From: Archegozetes longisetosus
Lineage: Eukaryota; Arthropoda; Arachnida; Sarcoptiformes; Trhypochthoniidae
Reading direction: 5' to 3'
Assembly: GCA_018873245.2 (NCBI GenBank)
Contig: JAEMBT020000009.1
Span: 5,449,180 to 5,513,179 of the forward strand
Length of the DNA stretch: 64,000 bases
Shown: positions 1 to 12,518 of the stretch, piece after piece
How the letters are laid out: every line of letters begins with the position of its first letter
How positions within the stretch are numbered: position 1 is the first letter of the stretch
The notes under the pieces: model-generated
The model's database searches: none
Seen by the model: the letters and a program-made list of their open reading frames with translations, nothing else
What the model was told of the DNA's origin: nothing
Program-made: the position numbers and the translations under genes

Positions 1-3000
1 AGTACTTATAACTTCTATTTGTCACAAAAAGACTTTCTCCACCAATCATTGATTTGTTTTATATTCTATTACATGGATTCAGCTTTATATAAGAACTAAG
101 AATATATTTAAAAGTAATTATAGCAGAGATATTATATCTTACATTATAATCAATAGCTGTTAACAATAGTGTATAAGATCTATGAAGGTACTTTAGATTA
201 TTATTCAATATTGAATTGCATATCTAAGTTACATAATACTTGCAAAAAATGCTTTAAAACCTTAATTCATTCAGAATAAGCAACAAAATAATATTCAGAA
301 TCTTGTGTGTTAAAAAACGGATAAATTAAGACATTTTTCATCACTTCATCTATGATTAGCTCCAGGGAACTGCGGATCTGGTAAACCACTTACCAGATCC
401 TACCTTCAAGTACATCCCTTTATACCTGTACTTTTAGCACTAAATTAGTCGAATAAAGTATTTAAACAAAAATATTTTATGTTCTCACTAAGTTAAAAGC
501 GTGAAAATAAACTCGTTATCGCTTCTGATCAATTTTTTACACAAATGCAATTTTCCACAGAAAATTCAAATTTACTTTAATTTAAATTATTCTGGTGACT
601 TCGAGACAAGATTTGAGAAATAAATACAGTTTGTGTTCCTTTTTATCAAATAGGAGTTTTAAATAGAGGGCTTCACACGCTTCACATTAATCTTAAGCTA
701 TGTTCATGTTTGTTACTAAATGAAATTCAGGTACTAATGAAATGTATGTGCCATTCATATCGACTTGTTTAAGTGAATCGATTTACTCAGTCGGGGTCGG
801 AAACTTCATTATTTTAATAAAACTACTTAAGCGAATCTACAATAAACAATTATTTATATTGCTCATTAACATTTGAATTTAGTTAAGTAGGTTTATCTAA
901 GTGAGTAAAATGAACATGGGTTTACTCTGGTTTGGTTAGCTCTAGAATAGCAAACCAATGAAAGAAACCTATTTGAAAGTGAACAAATCAATTTACTTAT
1001 CGATAGTCTGGAAAAATATTTACTTAACTCACTCTATCTATAATCCCAAGCCGACACATTTTTAGACTAAAAATGTTTTCTAAACCTCTTATGACGTTTC
1101 AATGACTGGTCAACTTTAATATAATAATTAACCACTTGTCTGAACTCAAATTAAATGAATATTTATGAGAAAATTCACTTAAAATACAGAACTATTACTA
1201 GCTATAAATCCTTATACTAAAGATAATTTATCGCTTGTCGTATTCAAAATACTTTCTCTCGTGATATCAATAGTGAACCAGTACTTTGAAATAATGATAA
1301 TTAAGTCTTTAATAAAGTTTTGGAATTAGGTAAAGATATGATGTCTGACAATACGGTTATTTATATGCAGCGATTAATAGACATATTTTTGAATTAACTC
1401 CAAAATTATTTTCATAATTAATTTTATTCTTTTTGATCTACGAAATGAAATTCGGAATAATTGAAAGAATAAATATTGTACTGCATCATAAATATAAAAT
1501 GAGTACTAAATTGATCGGATTACACAACAATTTCTCATTTGAGTTTGATTTGAGCGAACTTATTTATAACCTTAATCAGTACACTCGCAATTAAACTATA
1601 AGTTTCGATAAGTTATCTTTATAACAAGTTATATGCAAAACAAGTTAAGCAATTCTGTGAAACTAAGGGTATTTAGACAAAATTCTTATGTATGCAAAAC
1701 AAGAGTTTAGTCATATATATGCACTTATACAGTATAGCGATATATCTGTTTAGCTGAATCTCTTTAAGATTAACTAATTTTTTTAACACGAGATATCTGT
1801 TCTGTTGCTAATGAAATTAATGAATAGTAATTCGTTGTCTTAATTAGTAACAAATTAGGAGTTATTTCTACTTATTTATAGGAAAGACTGCTCAATAAAC
1901 AAATGAATCCTTTTTTATTAATGTCCGACTTGAGGTGACTGTTGGATAAATGGGTTAACTGGTGTGTTATGAAACCTATGAGATAACACTTTTCACTTTG
2001 AATAAGCTGTATATAAGAATTTCTACTCAACAGAAGAAACCCTAAAGTTTATTCCCTGATTTTATTTTTGGCTTTGAAAGAGCAAGAAAGCTTTTCTTTT
2101 ACTTTTATGAGCATACAATTGAATGTAACAAATTTTTTGTTGAAATTGTGGGAAATTCTTAAAAACAATAATAATATGAAAGAATTTTAGGCCTAATATG
2201 TGCTCAAATTCTTAATTAAATGTTATATAACAACTAATTTGGCGTTTAAGTAGATATTAAAGTCTATAAATTTTGTTACTAATCTTTCATTATATTTATT
2301 ATAATATTCAAAATTTTCACAAAATATGTTAACACTCGAAGATGTAATTAAAGAAAAAATTTAAGAAAAATTAGGTCGGCATTGAATTTCTCAGATTCAA
2401 GGGTAGTATTAATACAAAAAGATTTAAACATAAATCAATTCGATGGTTAAAGATAAAATTTATTTGAAATTTATTACTAAGATTATTGAGAATAATCTGA
2501 ACCTTTTAAGGAGATAAATGATTATTTTCATGCATACACGTTTTGTACCTAAAACAAAGAAAACATTAAACTTCACACAAATTCGTACAAGTAGATTATT
2601 TTTGGGTCTAACCTAATCGAAAACTTGAACTCTGATGAGATTGAGCTAAATGCTCAACAAGACTAACCTTGATATAAGCTCAATAAATGAAACTATTTCT
2701 CTAATTAGTTGAATGTGTCGTTTCAATTTAGCATAAAATCACACAATTTCGCCTTTCGTACTTAATAGTGATCTTAATTGTTGTAGACATCGACTAAAGT
2801 GCTTTTATACTGAGGAAATCGAACTCAATGTTAAATCAAATACAAACAAATATACTAGATGCTAACAAATATACCGGATGCTTCAATCGATTAAATTGCT
2901 GTGCAATTGAGTAATACTTACATGTAATGCACTTATCATCAATTTTATGGTATAATAAGATTGATGTGTTATTTCCTGATGCGTTAAAACTAATGTTTAG

Positions 3001-4689
3001 TAAGCTTCATATACAGTAATAACTCGAAGTAGTGAACCTCAATATAACGAATATTAGTTATCCAGCCATTCACTACAGTGAGATATGACTGTATATCAGC
3101 TTTAGTTATATTTATTCATTACTTATTCTTATATCTCTTATTTGAAATAATAATTTTCTTTGACATATTTACGTATTCCGTAGGGGTTTTAGATTAAAAA
3201 GAGTTTTGACTATTGAAAACTATTGAAAACTATCTTGCGTATTCGTCGATCCGTTTCAAATGTATATTCACTAGAGAAATTAAATTATTTTAATACCGAC
3301 TAATCTTTAATGTAATCTCGTTTTAAAACATATTTTTTGCATTGAATTGAATAAAATTATTTTAATAGTAAAAATAGTTAAGATTTTATTTGTATAGCAC
3401 ATGCAAATAAGTTGTTTCACAGGAGTTAAAATAAGTTATTTTCTCTTATGCTCTATTTTCTACAACGCATCTGATAATCGATTAATTTTTTATTAGTTGT
3501 CCTGGAAAACAATTTCTCTCAGACATAGCTATTATTTATCAATCAATAACACTTTCATCTACTTTCTCATTAACTTATTCTCGTCTGAGAAAAGTTCTTT
3601 AGCTAATTGATATCAAAATCTGCTCTCTTTGTAATCGCAAAGGAGTTGACGCACAATAAATCTATTAAACAAATTAGCGACAAAAATTATTCTTATCATA
3701 CTATTTAGCTCTTAAACAGTCAATTCTTTGAGTCCTGTTATAATCATATTGAGTCTACTTGCATATCTACTTATATAATACAGTTATAGCTCTTGAATTC
3801 ACTTATAGAAAGCTGCATTTTATGGAATAACTGCAATGTTTAACGCGCATCGATCACTTCGAGCCAAACCCTATACTCACAAAGTTACGTATTTTGCGAA
3901 AAAGCTGTTTTTTAAATTAATTACGGTATGAATTTTCAACAGACCCAAAAATGTTTGGACTTAGAAATGCAAATCTTAAATCATATAATATTTATAGTTT
4001 TGAATTTGTTCAAACACAGTATGCTCTGCCTATTGAGAGGTGTCTAGCAAAGCATAAACAGTGAATAAGTTTCGATTAGGTCTATTATCGAAATCTAATA
4101 TGCATAAGAAATAGAATCAAAATCAAATGAACTAATGTTACAAACAAACACTATTTATTGAAGAAACCTGAATAAACTAAAGAGAATAATAGATAGTCTT
4201 AAGAATCAATACAACTGTGAACTGATCGCTTTCAAAAAATAAATGTATCTCTGACCCAATTTGCTTTGCGTGAAGGTTTGATTGCTTCTTGTTTATGCTA
4301 AAACTAACATTTCGAAAACAACAACAAAAATAAGTTAATTCTTATGCATTTATAAAAGTATTCAAACTATTTATTTTTATTAATTTTTCATGCATTTCAT
4401 TTTCATCTAACAAACTGACAGGTTTTAAGCTTATGAACAAATGTCTATTTGAATTATGACTCGTTATTTCTTAAGCGAATCACTTGTCATATACTATTAC
4501 AGTATTATCTCACCATAATAAATCGCCAAAAGACTAACAAATCGAATTTATTATAGCAAGGTTTCACTATATAGAAGTGAGTACTAGTACTAGTATTAGT
4601 TAAATGAGATACATCGCGAGCGAATTAATGCGTTGCTATATCTAGGATTATGATAAAGATGTTTCTACATCAAGGTATTACATATGTGA
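1..4689. other. gene-free AT-rich stretch
   Basis: I see no recognisable exon on either strand. Reading frames are short and broken by many stops. The only clear structure is the small perfect hairpin at 374-400, listed separately. A few short direct repeats occur near 2840-2880 and 3210-3230. Confidence 0.6.
374..400. repeat. short perfect hairpin
   Basis: GGATCTGGTAA is followed by five bases and its exact reverse complement, giving an 11-bp stem. It stands out because the surrounding DNA is much more AT-rich. No gene lies next to it, so the function is unknown. Confidence 0.6.
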
Positions 4690-6112
4690 CGTTCAGTTCA
4701 GTAGAAGGATTCTATAGATCTTGGAGCCCTTCAAGTCATAAACTAGTTTTACAACTAACTTGCAAAGTCCTGTAAATTAATACTCTAATAAATCAAATAG
4801 ATAAAACTAAAACAATACTCAGACTTCAGGTACAACACTTTTTAAGAAACTAATAATTTTTAATTTTAGAAAATTGGACCCAAAGAATAATTATTAGAAA
4901 ATGGTATAAAAAACATTTGTGAGGTGTAAATTGCAAAGGTTAAACAATAGAAATAAATTGCGAAATTGAAAATGTTTTCAAACTCGAGCGTCAAATATTT
5001 AATCTTTTCTGATAAGTTAATATCTAAAGAATATTTTTTACCATAACTATTAATAAACAGTAGATAGTCTAAAAATAAGATAGTTTTGGTAGAAGTTATA
5101 CAACTGTTGCCTCATTTCACTCGTCAATAATCTCATTATTCTGTCGCTAACCAAAGAATCAACAGATCAAATGAGATATTTATTCATAATAATAATAATT
5201 ATATATTACAAAAAATAACTTACGATCACTCGCTCTAGAGGTACATCGAATTAAGTTGTGACAGTTTAGGAATAATGAGATTAAGAAAGAAGTTGTTATG
5301 AAAGTATTTTCTCAATGTCAAGGTCTATATGAAAACGTAATCAAAACTCACGGTCTAATCGCTTACATAGTACTGAATATTTCTAGTTATGTTTCCCCTT
5401 GACGTGAGTCTCATATTCAATTTAAGTACATTTTTACATCAAAATTTTAACTATTTTTCAACAAAGCTTTACCTTAATATGCAGTTAGTATTAGATCATA
5501 TTGACTTAAATGGAGTTAAAAATGATACATATACGGATTTTCTCTTAGCCCTTAAACTCTTTAGTATGTTTTTAAGGTTCTTTCTAAGATCGCTTATCAT
5601 GTTTTCAGACTTACTTTGAGATGGATTTCACGTAAGAAATATTTATATTCATTTTAAATGTGCTAAACTTTCAAACTTATCTAAACTTAGTGATAAGATT
5701 CTGAAGTTGGGAATAATTTTCAAAACATACTTTAAGTTTTTATATCAGTGATGTATGAAAAAATTGATTGCAAAAGTGTATCTAATGTGAAAGTCCAATG
5801 TTAAAAGCTTTGATCAGCACTTGACAGAAAACGTGCGACAATCAAATACTTATGAGTTAACAATCGTGTATACTCGATGAACTAATAATCAATGATATCA
5901 ACAAGAAAAAAGTCATTACTATGTCAACTTGCCTGTTATGAGCACCAATTTCTCATTAGATTATATTTGTGTCTTGTTCCTATCACTATATTGAATGTTC
6001 TATAAGTCTGTTAATAGCTGGAGATGTTATGGTCTAATAGAAATGATGCCATCACAGCGCACCACTTCTTGTTGCTATCATAGATAATTGATTTACTCAG
6101 TGTTAACGGACT
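4690..6112. repeat. segmental duplication, short copy
   Basis: This block matches 17606-21602 in the same orientation, from TTCAGTTCAGTAGAAGGATT to GTTAACGGACTA. Similarity is highest in the last 500 bases, where long runs are identical. This copy lacks four insertions found in the other copy and so shows their empty sites. The 76-codon open frame at 5389-5619 is not kept in the other copy and I do not call it a gene. Confidence 0.85.
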
Positions 6113-6205
6113 ACTACTCTATTAGCTAAGTAGAATAGTATCAGAAATCAAAGTACAAAAACTTTGGATACTGTTTGTCCTTCAGCTTTGATTTCGAAAT
6201 AATGA

Positions 6206-7126
6206 AGGTGTAGATAAACGGGTTGCACAACTTTAATATTGAATTTCTGAAAAAATAGTGGAGTAAAAAACATAATTTTATAATATGTTATAAAATGTTA
6301 CATACCCTTTATATAAATTAAGTATTATAATAATATCTATTATAATTTCTTAGTAAATTAATTTTTACGGAAAGTATACTCAAAGGGAATTGTGCAAACT
6401 TGATTTTTATAGTTTTATATTGCCTTGTAAAAAGTTTATTATTATAGATATTTGAAAAATTTTGGTTGAAAAGTAAAGGTAAAACATTATTTCACATTTA
6501 TGTAGTGTTGTAAAAGTTTTATGATAGATTGGTGGACTTTAATATGTGATAAACTGCTTTTTCATTCAAAACTTTCTTTGATTTAAAATGAAGAAAATTT
6601 GATAATATTTTAACATGAATATCAATGTTGGATTGAAAATTTATAATTGTTCCTAAAAGTGCTTATGTTCCGTCGATTTTTGTAGTTGTTATTTGTTATG
6701 TAATTAATAAGAAATTATTGATATCTCTTATTATATTATGATATCATAAATTCAGTTAATTCAATGAAAAATAGTTTCAGTTTAAAGGTTCTAATACTTT
6801 TGCAAAACAACTGAATTTTAATACAATGTAAATATTTTTCAAAAGTACATTAGTTACTCTACTAATGATATCAAAATCATTAAAATTGTTTAATTTTAAA
6901 TATAAAAAATTTCCGAATTTATTTTGAAAATTCTGGCACAAAACAGTTTATCATAAGGGTTGAAAAATTAATTATAAAATAGTTATCTTTAGCATTTCAA
7001 AATCTTTCGTTTATAAAATCAATAGAAGTATGATTGACTTACTTTATGTAAAATATTTAGAAAATTTTCTTGAAAACCAACGGAGTTATACTAGATTTAA
7101 ATCCTGCAACCCGTTCACTTACACCT
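6206..7126. mobile_element. TIR element with GGTGTA..AACGGGTTGCA ends
   Basis: The left end reads AGGTGTAGATAAACGGGTTG and the right end, reverse-complemented, reads AGGTGTAAGTGAACGGGTTG. The ends match for about 23 bases with few differences and then diverge. The 920-bp interior is very AT-rich with no coding sequence that I can see, so this looks like a non-autonomous DNA transposon. I could not find a convincing target-site duplication, so the superfamily is open. Confidence 0.6.
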
Positions 7127-7189
7127 CCTTTATATTCAAAATTAATCTTAGATTAAATTACATTTTTGGCTGTGGTTTAAACACTCGTA

Positions 7190-7458
7190 CAGTACTGTCG
7201 ATCAAATAATTATGTGTCGAATTTCGCGCTAAAAAATAAGAATCACGATATCATATTTTAAAACTTTTATTTCAACATAAACTCGACAGCAATGAATGCG
7301 TTATAAAAGTTCAGTTCTTAAAAAGTTTAATAACCTGCGTAATATAAAACAACATTCAATTTTTGTTGACTGGATTTTTAGCATTCCCTGAGATCTGTGT
7401 GTAAAAAATTGCAGGAAAATGCACAATTTGACACATAATTATTTGATTGATAGTACAA
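7190..7458. mobile_element. MITE, Tc1/mariner-type
   Basis: Inverted ends of about 40 bp start CAGTACTGTCGATC on the left and TTGTACTATCAATC on the right, and share AAATAATTATGTGTC. A TA dinucleotide flanks both ends, which is the target preference of Tc1/mariner elements. There is no coding content. The 269-bp length is typical of a MITE. Confidence 0.65.
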
Positions 7459-8828
7459 TAGTCGCAAAATTGTTAATACAAACTCTAAGATACCAGAATA
7501 TTGCAGCGATTTTCAAATAGCGTTTTAGGGTCTATTACTATGGGCCGCGATAAGATAGAACTTTAAAGACACTAATCTATTCAATCAATGTATGAAAGCA
7601 TCCTCAACTAGGTGGAAATACAAACTGTGCATAACTATTAAGAAACAGTTGTTTTATTTTGAAACACTCAATTTCATAAGTTTGTCATATTAATTATGCG
7701 AAGTATTTTATAAGCAAATAAGTTTTTGTCAAAATTTACAGATATTTTCTTATTATATCTCAAAAATTTTATCGATTTTCTCAAATAAAAGTTTGTTGAA
7801 AACAGTAATTATATTCATCTACGATTTTAAAAAATAATTTAAACCATTTGTATAATCAAACTTTAATAATCTATGTAATTACCATAATCTAGACCTATGA
7901 GAAATGACACGAGCCGTAAGCATTAAACGTTGCGAACAAAGTCTGTTGCGAAATACCTTATAAAAAACGTATTGTTATCAAAAATTTTTTCATGAATCAT
8001 TGATAATAAAGTAAGTTATCTTATGTTTGACACAAATTGATTGAGTCAACAGAAGATTTATAACAAATAAAATAATGATTGAGCATTTTACATTTCGAGT
8101 AATTATTGCGAGTGTAATAACTCCAAATGCGATTGTCTCTCATGGTAGTTCTGCCAAGTATAAGATAGTTTAAGGAGTATACACAAATTGACAGTTCAAC
8201 ACTGCTCCACATAGTGAAGATACAATTCATCAATAAGTTATTTTGATACAATATGTAATATTTCGATTTTTGCCTAATCCTTAACCTATTTTACTTTTTA
8301 TGCTCTAAACTTCAAATTTTGTTCAAGTTTTGACTACGGATGCCAGACTTCTCAAATTGGATGAGAGAATCCTCGATTCAAACAATTCTCTTATCTGCCA
8401 TGAATATTTGAAGATATCCTAAAGAAGTAATTTTTCTTAGTATCAACCAAGTATAATAGTATATTACATAGATAAGGGTGTTTGAGCAAGCGACAGACCT
8501 GCCATCCCATGCCTAAGGGATGAGTGGATAACAAGGAGAGTTATGCCGAGCAAAGAGTTTATTGAGCGAGGCAAATATGAACATAATAAGGTTTCGCATT
8601 AACAAATAACATATAGCAGACAAACTTCAAAAATTTAAATACAACCAATATTAAGAAAATGAAAAATTAGGAATTAGTTGAATATGTTTACATCATTTTA
8701 TCATAACTTTATAAAAAATTTTAACTATTTTGTCAAGTTAAACAATTAATGAGAAAACTTTTCAGCCTTTTTTCGCAAATTTTTAGGGAATTTTCATTTT
8801 TCTATCAAGAATTTTCACGTGAAAATGT
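7459..8828. other. gene-free stretch
   Basis: No supported gene. A slightly GC-richer patch at 8460-8600 has short open frames on both strands, but I recognise nothing in them. Confidence 0.5.
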
Positions 8829-8843
8829 ATTAGAATTGAAAAT

Positions 8844-9164
8844 CATCATCGTCGTCATCATCTCACTTCCTAATCCCTTTAGGAAGACCCAGTCAAGCCC
8901 ATTTATAGAATGAATTTTTCCACCAAGGGCGGTCAGACGAGGCATGCATAGATTTGAGAGTGGTTTTTGCGGCCGGATGTTCTTTCTAACGCCATCCTCT
9001 TTTAGTCATACGACACACAGAGGACACCAGAGAGCAGAGGGGGTTATACATCTGGAGATGTAGTCAGTAAGTCCTTCCCTTCATAGAGGAGAAGCGACAG
9101 CAAGACTCGAACCTGAGACTTTCACCTCAGAGCTCGATTCGCAAACCACTACGCCCCAATGACC
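8844..9164 (-). mobile_element. tRNA-derived SINE with target-site duplication
   Basis: On the minus strand the head contains a polymerase III A-box-like stretch (GGGGCGTAGTGG, 9143-9157 complement) and a B box (GGTTCGAGTC, about 9104-9113 complement). A GC-richer body of about 250 bp follows, and the tail is a GAT/GAC simple repeat (8844-8862). A perfect 15-bp direct repeat, ATTAGAATTGAAAAT, lies at 8829-8843 and 9165-9179. Together these show a retroposed SINE inserted by target-primed reverse transcription. The tRNA that gave rise to it is not clear. Confidence 0.85.
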
Positions 9165-9619
9165 ATTAGAATTGAAAATAACAAATTAAAAATATTTTGC
9201 TTAAATAGCTCTCTATGACGTTCAGGAATCCACTCAAAATTTAGGTCACGAAAAATTCTCATTCAACTTTATTTTGATACCTATTCTTTGTTGAGTTACT
9301 TTAAGCTGAGTTCTGATTAAGCTAATCATCCTAGATATGCATTTAGCTGCAATTTCTGAAGGAAATAAATGGTGTCGACCCGCTATTTCTACCTATTTAT
9401 TTCTATGTGCATTGTTTCTATATGATTGGTTTCTATAGGGATTTTTCTGAAATTATTTTTATAAAGTCATTGTTTTCTACACATATATTTTTTACTAGTT
9501 TATTCCTATTCAAGTAATGACTTCAACTACGATTAAAAATGTAAATTGTTACACTAGTGATTTATCTCATTAAAAATTTTTTATAAAAAATTATGTTTCA
9601 ATTAAAATTTTCAATTAAA

Positions 9620-9850
9620 CTACAAATGAAATAAGGTTGATTTTCCAAGTGATAGAGCATATCCGACAGAATCCAAGAATTGAATTTCACTCTTTTTCCC
9701 ATTTTTGTACTGATTTATTAAACTTTTAATTTTCTGATTCAATCGTTCATATTTTCTTTTTCTCGGATAAGGATCATTACCAGCATTAAGAGATGCAATA
9801 ATCGACTCAAAATGTTGGCGCTCTCTTTTAATTACACGTATAAACTCATA
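9620..9850 (-). pseudogene. C-terminal exon of an unknown gene, cut off by a foldback transposon
   Basis: An open frame of about 76 codons ends at 9620. It is rich in charged residues (for example KRERQHFESIIASLNAG and YPRKRKYERLN) and has a balanced, protein-like composition. Its upstream side stops exactly at the end of the foldback element at 9853-10801. When the element is removed the frame continues on its other side (10802-10815, minus) to a splice-acceptor-like TATCATATAG. This suggests insertion into an exon. I do not recognise the protein family, and the gene may never have been functional in this form. Confidence 0.4.
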
Positions 9851-9852
9851 TA

Positions 9853-10801
9853 CAGTCAGCACGAACACTAACTTTAGGGATACAAAGATTTATAACTTTT
9901 GAACCACTCATTCAATTTTGGTGCGGATTTTTTAAATTGAAGGAAAACTCCACTGGTTTAATAAAAATTTTCTAAAATCATAAAATCATAATTGAAGAAA
10001 AAATTATAAAGGAAAAATCGAGTTTACATGAAATTTCGAATTCGGGTACAAAAATTTAGCGTAAACATAATTTATTGTTGAACTGATGTTCAGAATTTAT
10101 TCTTGTTTTGATATTTGAATAAATTTGGAAACAAATCATTCAATTAATTGAAATTAATATTTGCTTAATTATTAACTGAAATGCCTTTCACTATTAAAGA
10201 GAGAATTAAAATTTCGAAAATTTATAAAATTGAGGACACAGGGACGAAAGAGATCGTCAGTTATGAGAGATATTGGTAAGTATTGACAGTAAATTATGAA
10301 TATTTTATTAATATTCTTTGAGGCAGTAGTGAACCAACTTTTATCGAATGGAGTCGTATCGATGACGAGGAAGAACAGTTTTCCTCTCATAATTGCCGAT
10401 CTCTTTCGTCCCTATGGCCTCAATTTTATAAATTTTCGAAATTTTAATTCTCTCTCTTTAATAGTGAAAGGTATTTCAATTAATAATTAAGTAAATATTA
10501 ATTTCAATTAATAGAATGATTTGTTTCCAAATTTATTCAAATATCAAAACAAGAATAAATTCTGAACATCAGTTCAATAATAAATTATGTTTACATTAAA
10601 TTTATTTTGTACCCGAATTTGAAATTTCATGTAAACTCGATTTTTCTTTATAATTTTTTCTTCAATTGTGATTTTATGATTTAAACAAATTTTTATAAAA
10701 CCGGGGGAGTTTTTTTCATTTTAAAAAATGCATCAAAATTGAATGAGTAGTTCAAAAGTAATAAAACTTTGTGTCTCTAAAGTTAGTTTTCGTGCTGACT
10801 G
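9853..10801. mobile_element. foldback element with about 420-bp inverted arms, copy 1
   Basis: The two arms (9853 to about 10268, and about 10383 to 10801) are reverse complements over nearly their whole length, with a unique centre of about 115 bp. The outer ends read CAGTCAGCACGAA and both are flanked by TA, as in Tc1/mariner-type elements. Open frames within the arms are by-products of the palindrome. A second copy lies at 16484-17598. Confidence 0.85.
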
Positions 10802-10815
10802 TATATATTTTGTAT

Positions 10816-11716
10816 CTATATGATACGCAAAGTGGAAAGGTAATTATTCATTAGCAATATATAAAAAAACGTGACAAATACTCACCACAAACCTAAGCAT
10901 ACTTACGCTAAAATAATCTAATAAAACCTAATTTAACACCTTAAATAGCCTAATCTAACTTAGCCTAGCCTAGCCTAATCTTAACTAACCGAACTACTCG
11001 TGGAATGGGCGTAAGCAGTACTTCTCTCCGTTCTTTTTTTGCCACACATTTGCTTTTCTTAAATTATAGATCATGAAAAACCTATAGTAATTCAATGAGA
11101 ATTTTCGAGATTCAAATTGCTATAGATTCGCCCCCTTACGCCTGCGACAGTTCATATTTGGTATATTTATTACTCATACCAAAGGGTATCGACCTATATG
11201 TATGCCCCGCTCTGAAGGGGTAATGCATATTCTAAACCGTACCCAATAATGCTTATATATTTATTCATAAGTCAAGTGGAAATTAACTTGCACTGTAATT
11301 GTAAAGCTAACAGTTATAAACCTAATACACATAAAAGTTATAAACAAAACTCTATTTTAAGATACGACTATATTATTAAACTAAAAATAAATGAATGATT
11401 TGCTATTGAGGCGAATAACTATGAACTAAATAAACATAAAAGATGTAAACACTATTTTTTATTTCACAATACTCTCTACTCCTCCGAACAAATTTAAACA
11501 ATAGAATATTTATAACTTTCCGACAAAGAAACAAGATTATTAATTACAATTTCATTTCTGCATAATATTGAGTCAGAAAGTCATGGTTTTTGTGATAGAT
11601 TACCAAAAGTTTCTATAAAATTTTAAAATAGAAAAATCATTATAATGGAAATTCAAGTTCGTGATCTGCACACATTATTCTAGTTGAATGAAAATGAAAA
11701 AATTCATTTTCTAATT
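10816..11716. other. gene-free stretch
   Basis: No supported gene. It contains a run of CCTAG-type repeats near 10957-10980 and a short GC-rich inverted motif (GGCGTAAG at 11008, CTTACGCC at 11136). Neither can be assigned. Confidence 0.5.
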
Positions 11717-12231
11717 AGAAAAGAAATGATTGATCACAATTTCTCGCGTAAGATATTGCTGATTTAAAAATTAGAGAATTCACAATATATTATCCTCGTA
11801 TAACTTCTACTTCTGGATAATGACAAATTAAAAGAATGAGGATTTTTCGAAAACTTTTTAATAAGGAATGAGGATTACTATTAGGTACATAAATGATACG
11901 AAGCTATATTTTATTATCTCAAAATATTCATGGAATATGAATTTTTGAAAATCTGCAATTTACAACTTTTTCAAAGAAAGCTTAACCTCCAAAAATTGTT
12001 ATCTCAAGAACCCTTCAAGATAATAAACTCTAGCTTCATATTATATGTGTATTCAATAATACTCTTCATTCACTATTGAAAATTTTTCGAAAAATCCTCA
12101 CTCTTTTAATTACTTTAATTTTCTATTATCCAGAAGTAGAAGTTATACAAAGATAATATATTGTGAATTTTCTGTTAATTTTTAAATCACCAATATCTTA
12201 CAACAGAAATCGTGATCAATCATGTCTTCTC
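11717..12231. repeat. large imperfect palindrome upstream of GR-A
   Basis: Arms at about 11717-11930 and 12010-12231 are inverted copies sharing, for example, CACAATATATTATC and ATAACTTCTACTTCTGGATA. The loop is about 75 bp. It ends about 200 bp before the TATA box of the receptor gene, so it may be an old foldback element in the promoter region. No TIR terminus or target duplication was identified. Confidence 0.7.
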
Positions 12232-12439
12232 TGATGGGTAAATCGATAAAAGTAGCTTTTATTTTCATTCAAATAAGATATATAAGATATGTGTTGATCA
12301 TTAATTTAATTCCGTGAAGTTATAATTATTTTATTTTTAGAAGGTTTCGATAATATATCACAAAAACTCATGAACTCTTAAGTCAGTATTATCTCATATG
12401 TGAAAGCATAATTAGAAAATTTTACTTCGTTAAAAGTTG

Positions 12440-12446
12440 TATATAA
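12440..12446 (+). promoter_or_regulatory. TATA box of GR-A
   Basis: TATATAA lies 73 bases before the ATG of GR-A. A diverged second copy of the same promoter has TATAAATA at 14673-14680, 70 bases before a matching ATG. The kept spacing supports a real core promoter. Confidence 0.5.
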
Positions 12447-12518
12447 TGCGTTTTACTCAATTCGTTCAGAGAAGTAGAGAATAAGTTTGGTACCGATTTA
12501 TCAACTTTTATTTTCAAT

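Noticed and set aside
9101..9160. A tRNA gene on the minus strand
   Set aside because: The A and B boxes are there, but no cloverleaf closes around them and the unit has a SINE body, tail and target duplication.
10172..10490. Overlapping open frames on both strands
   Set aside because: They are mirror images within the arms of the foldback element.
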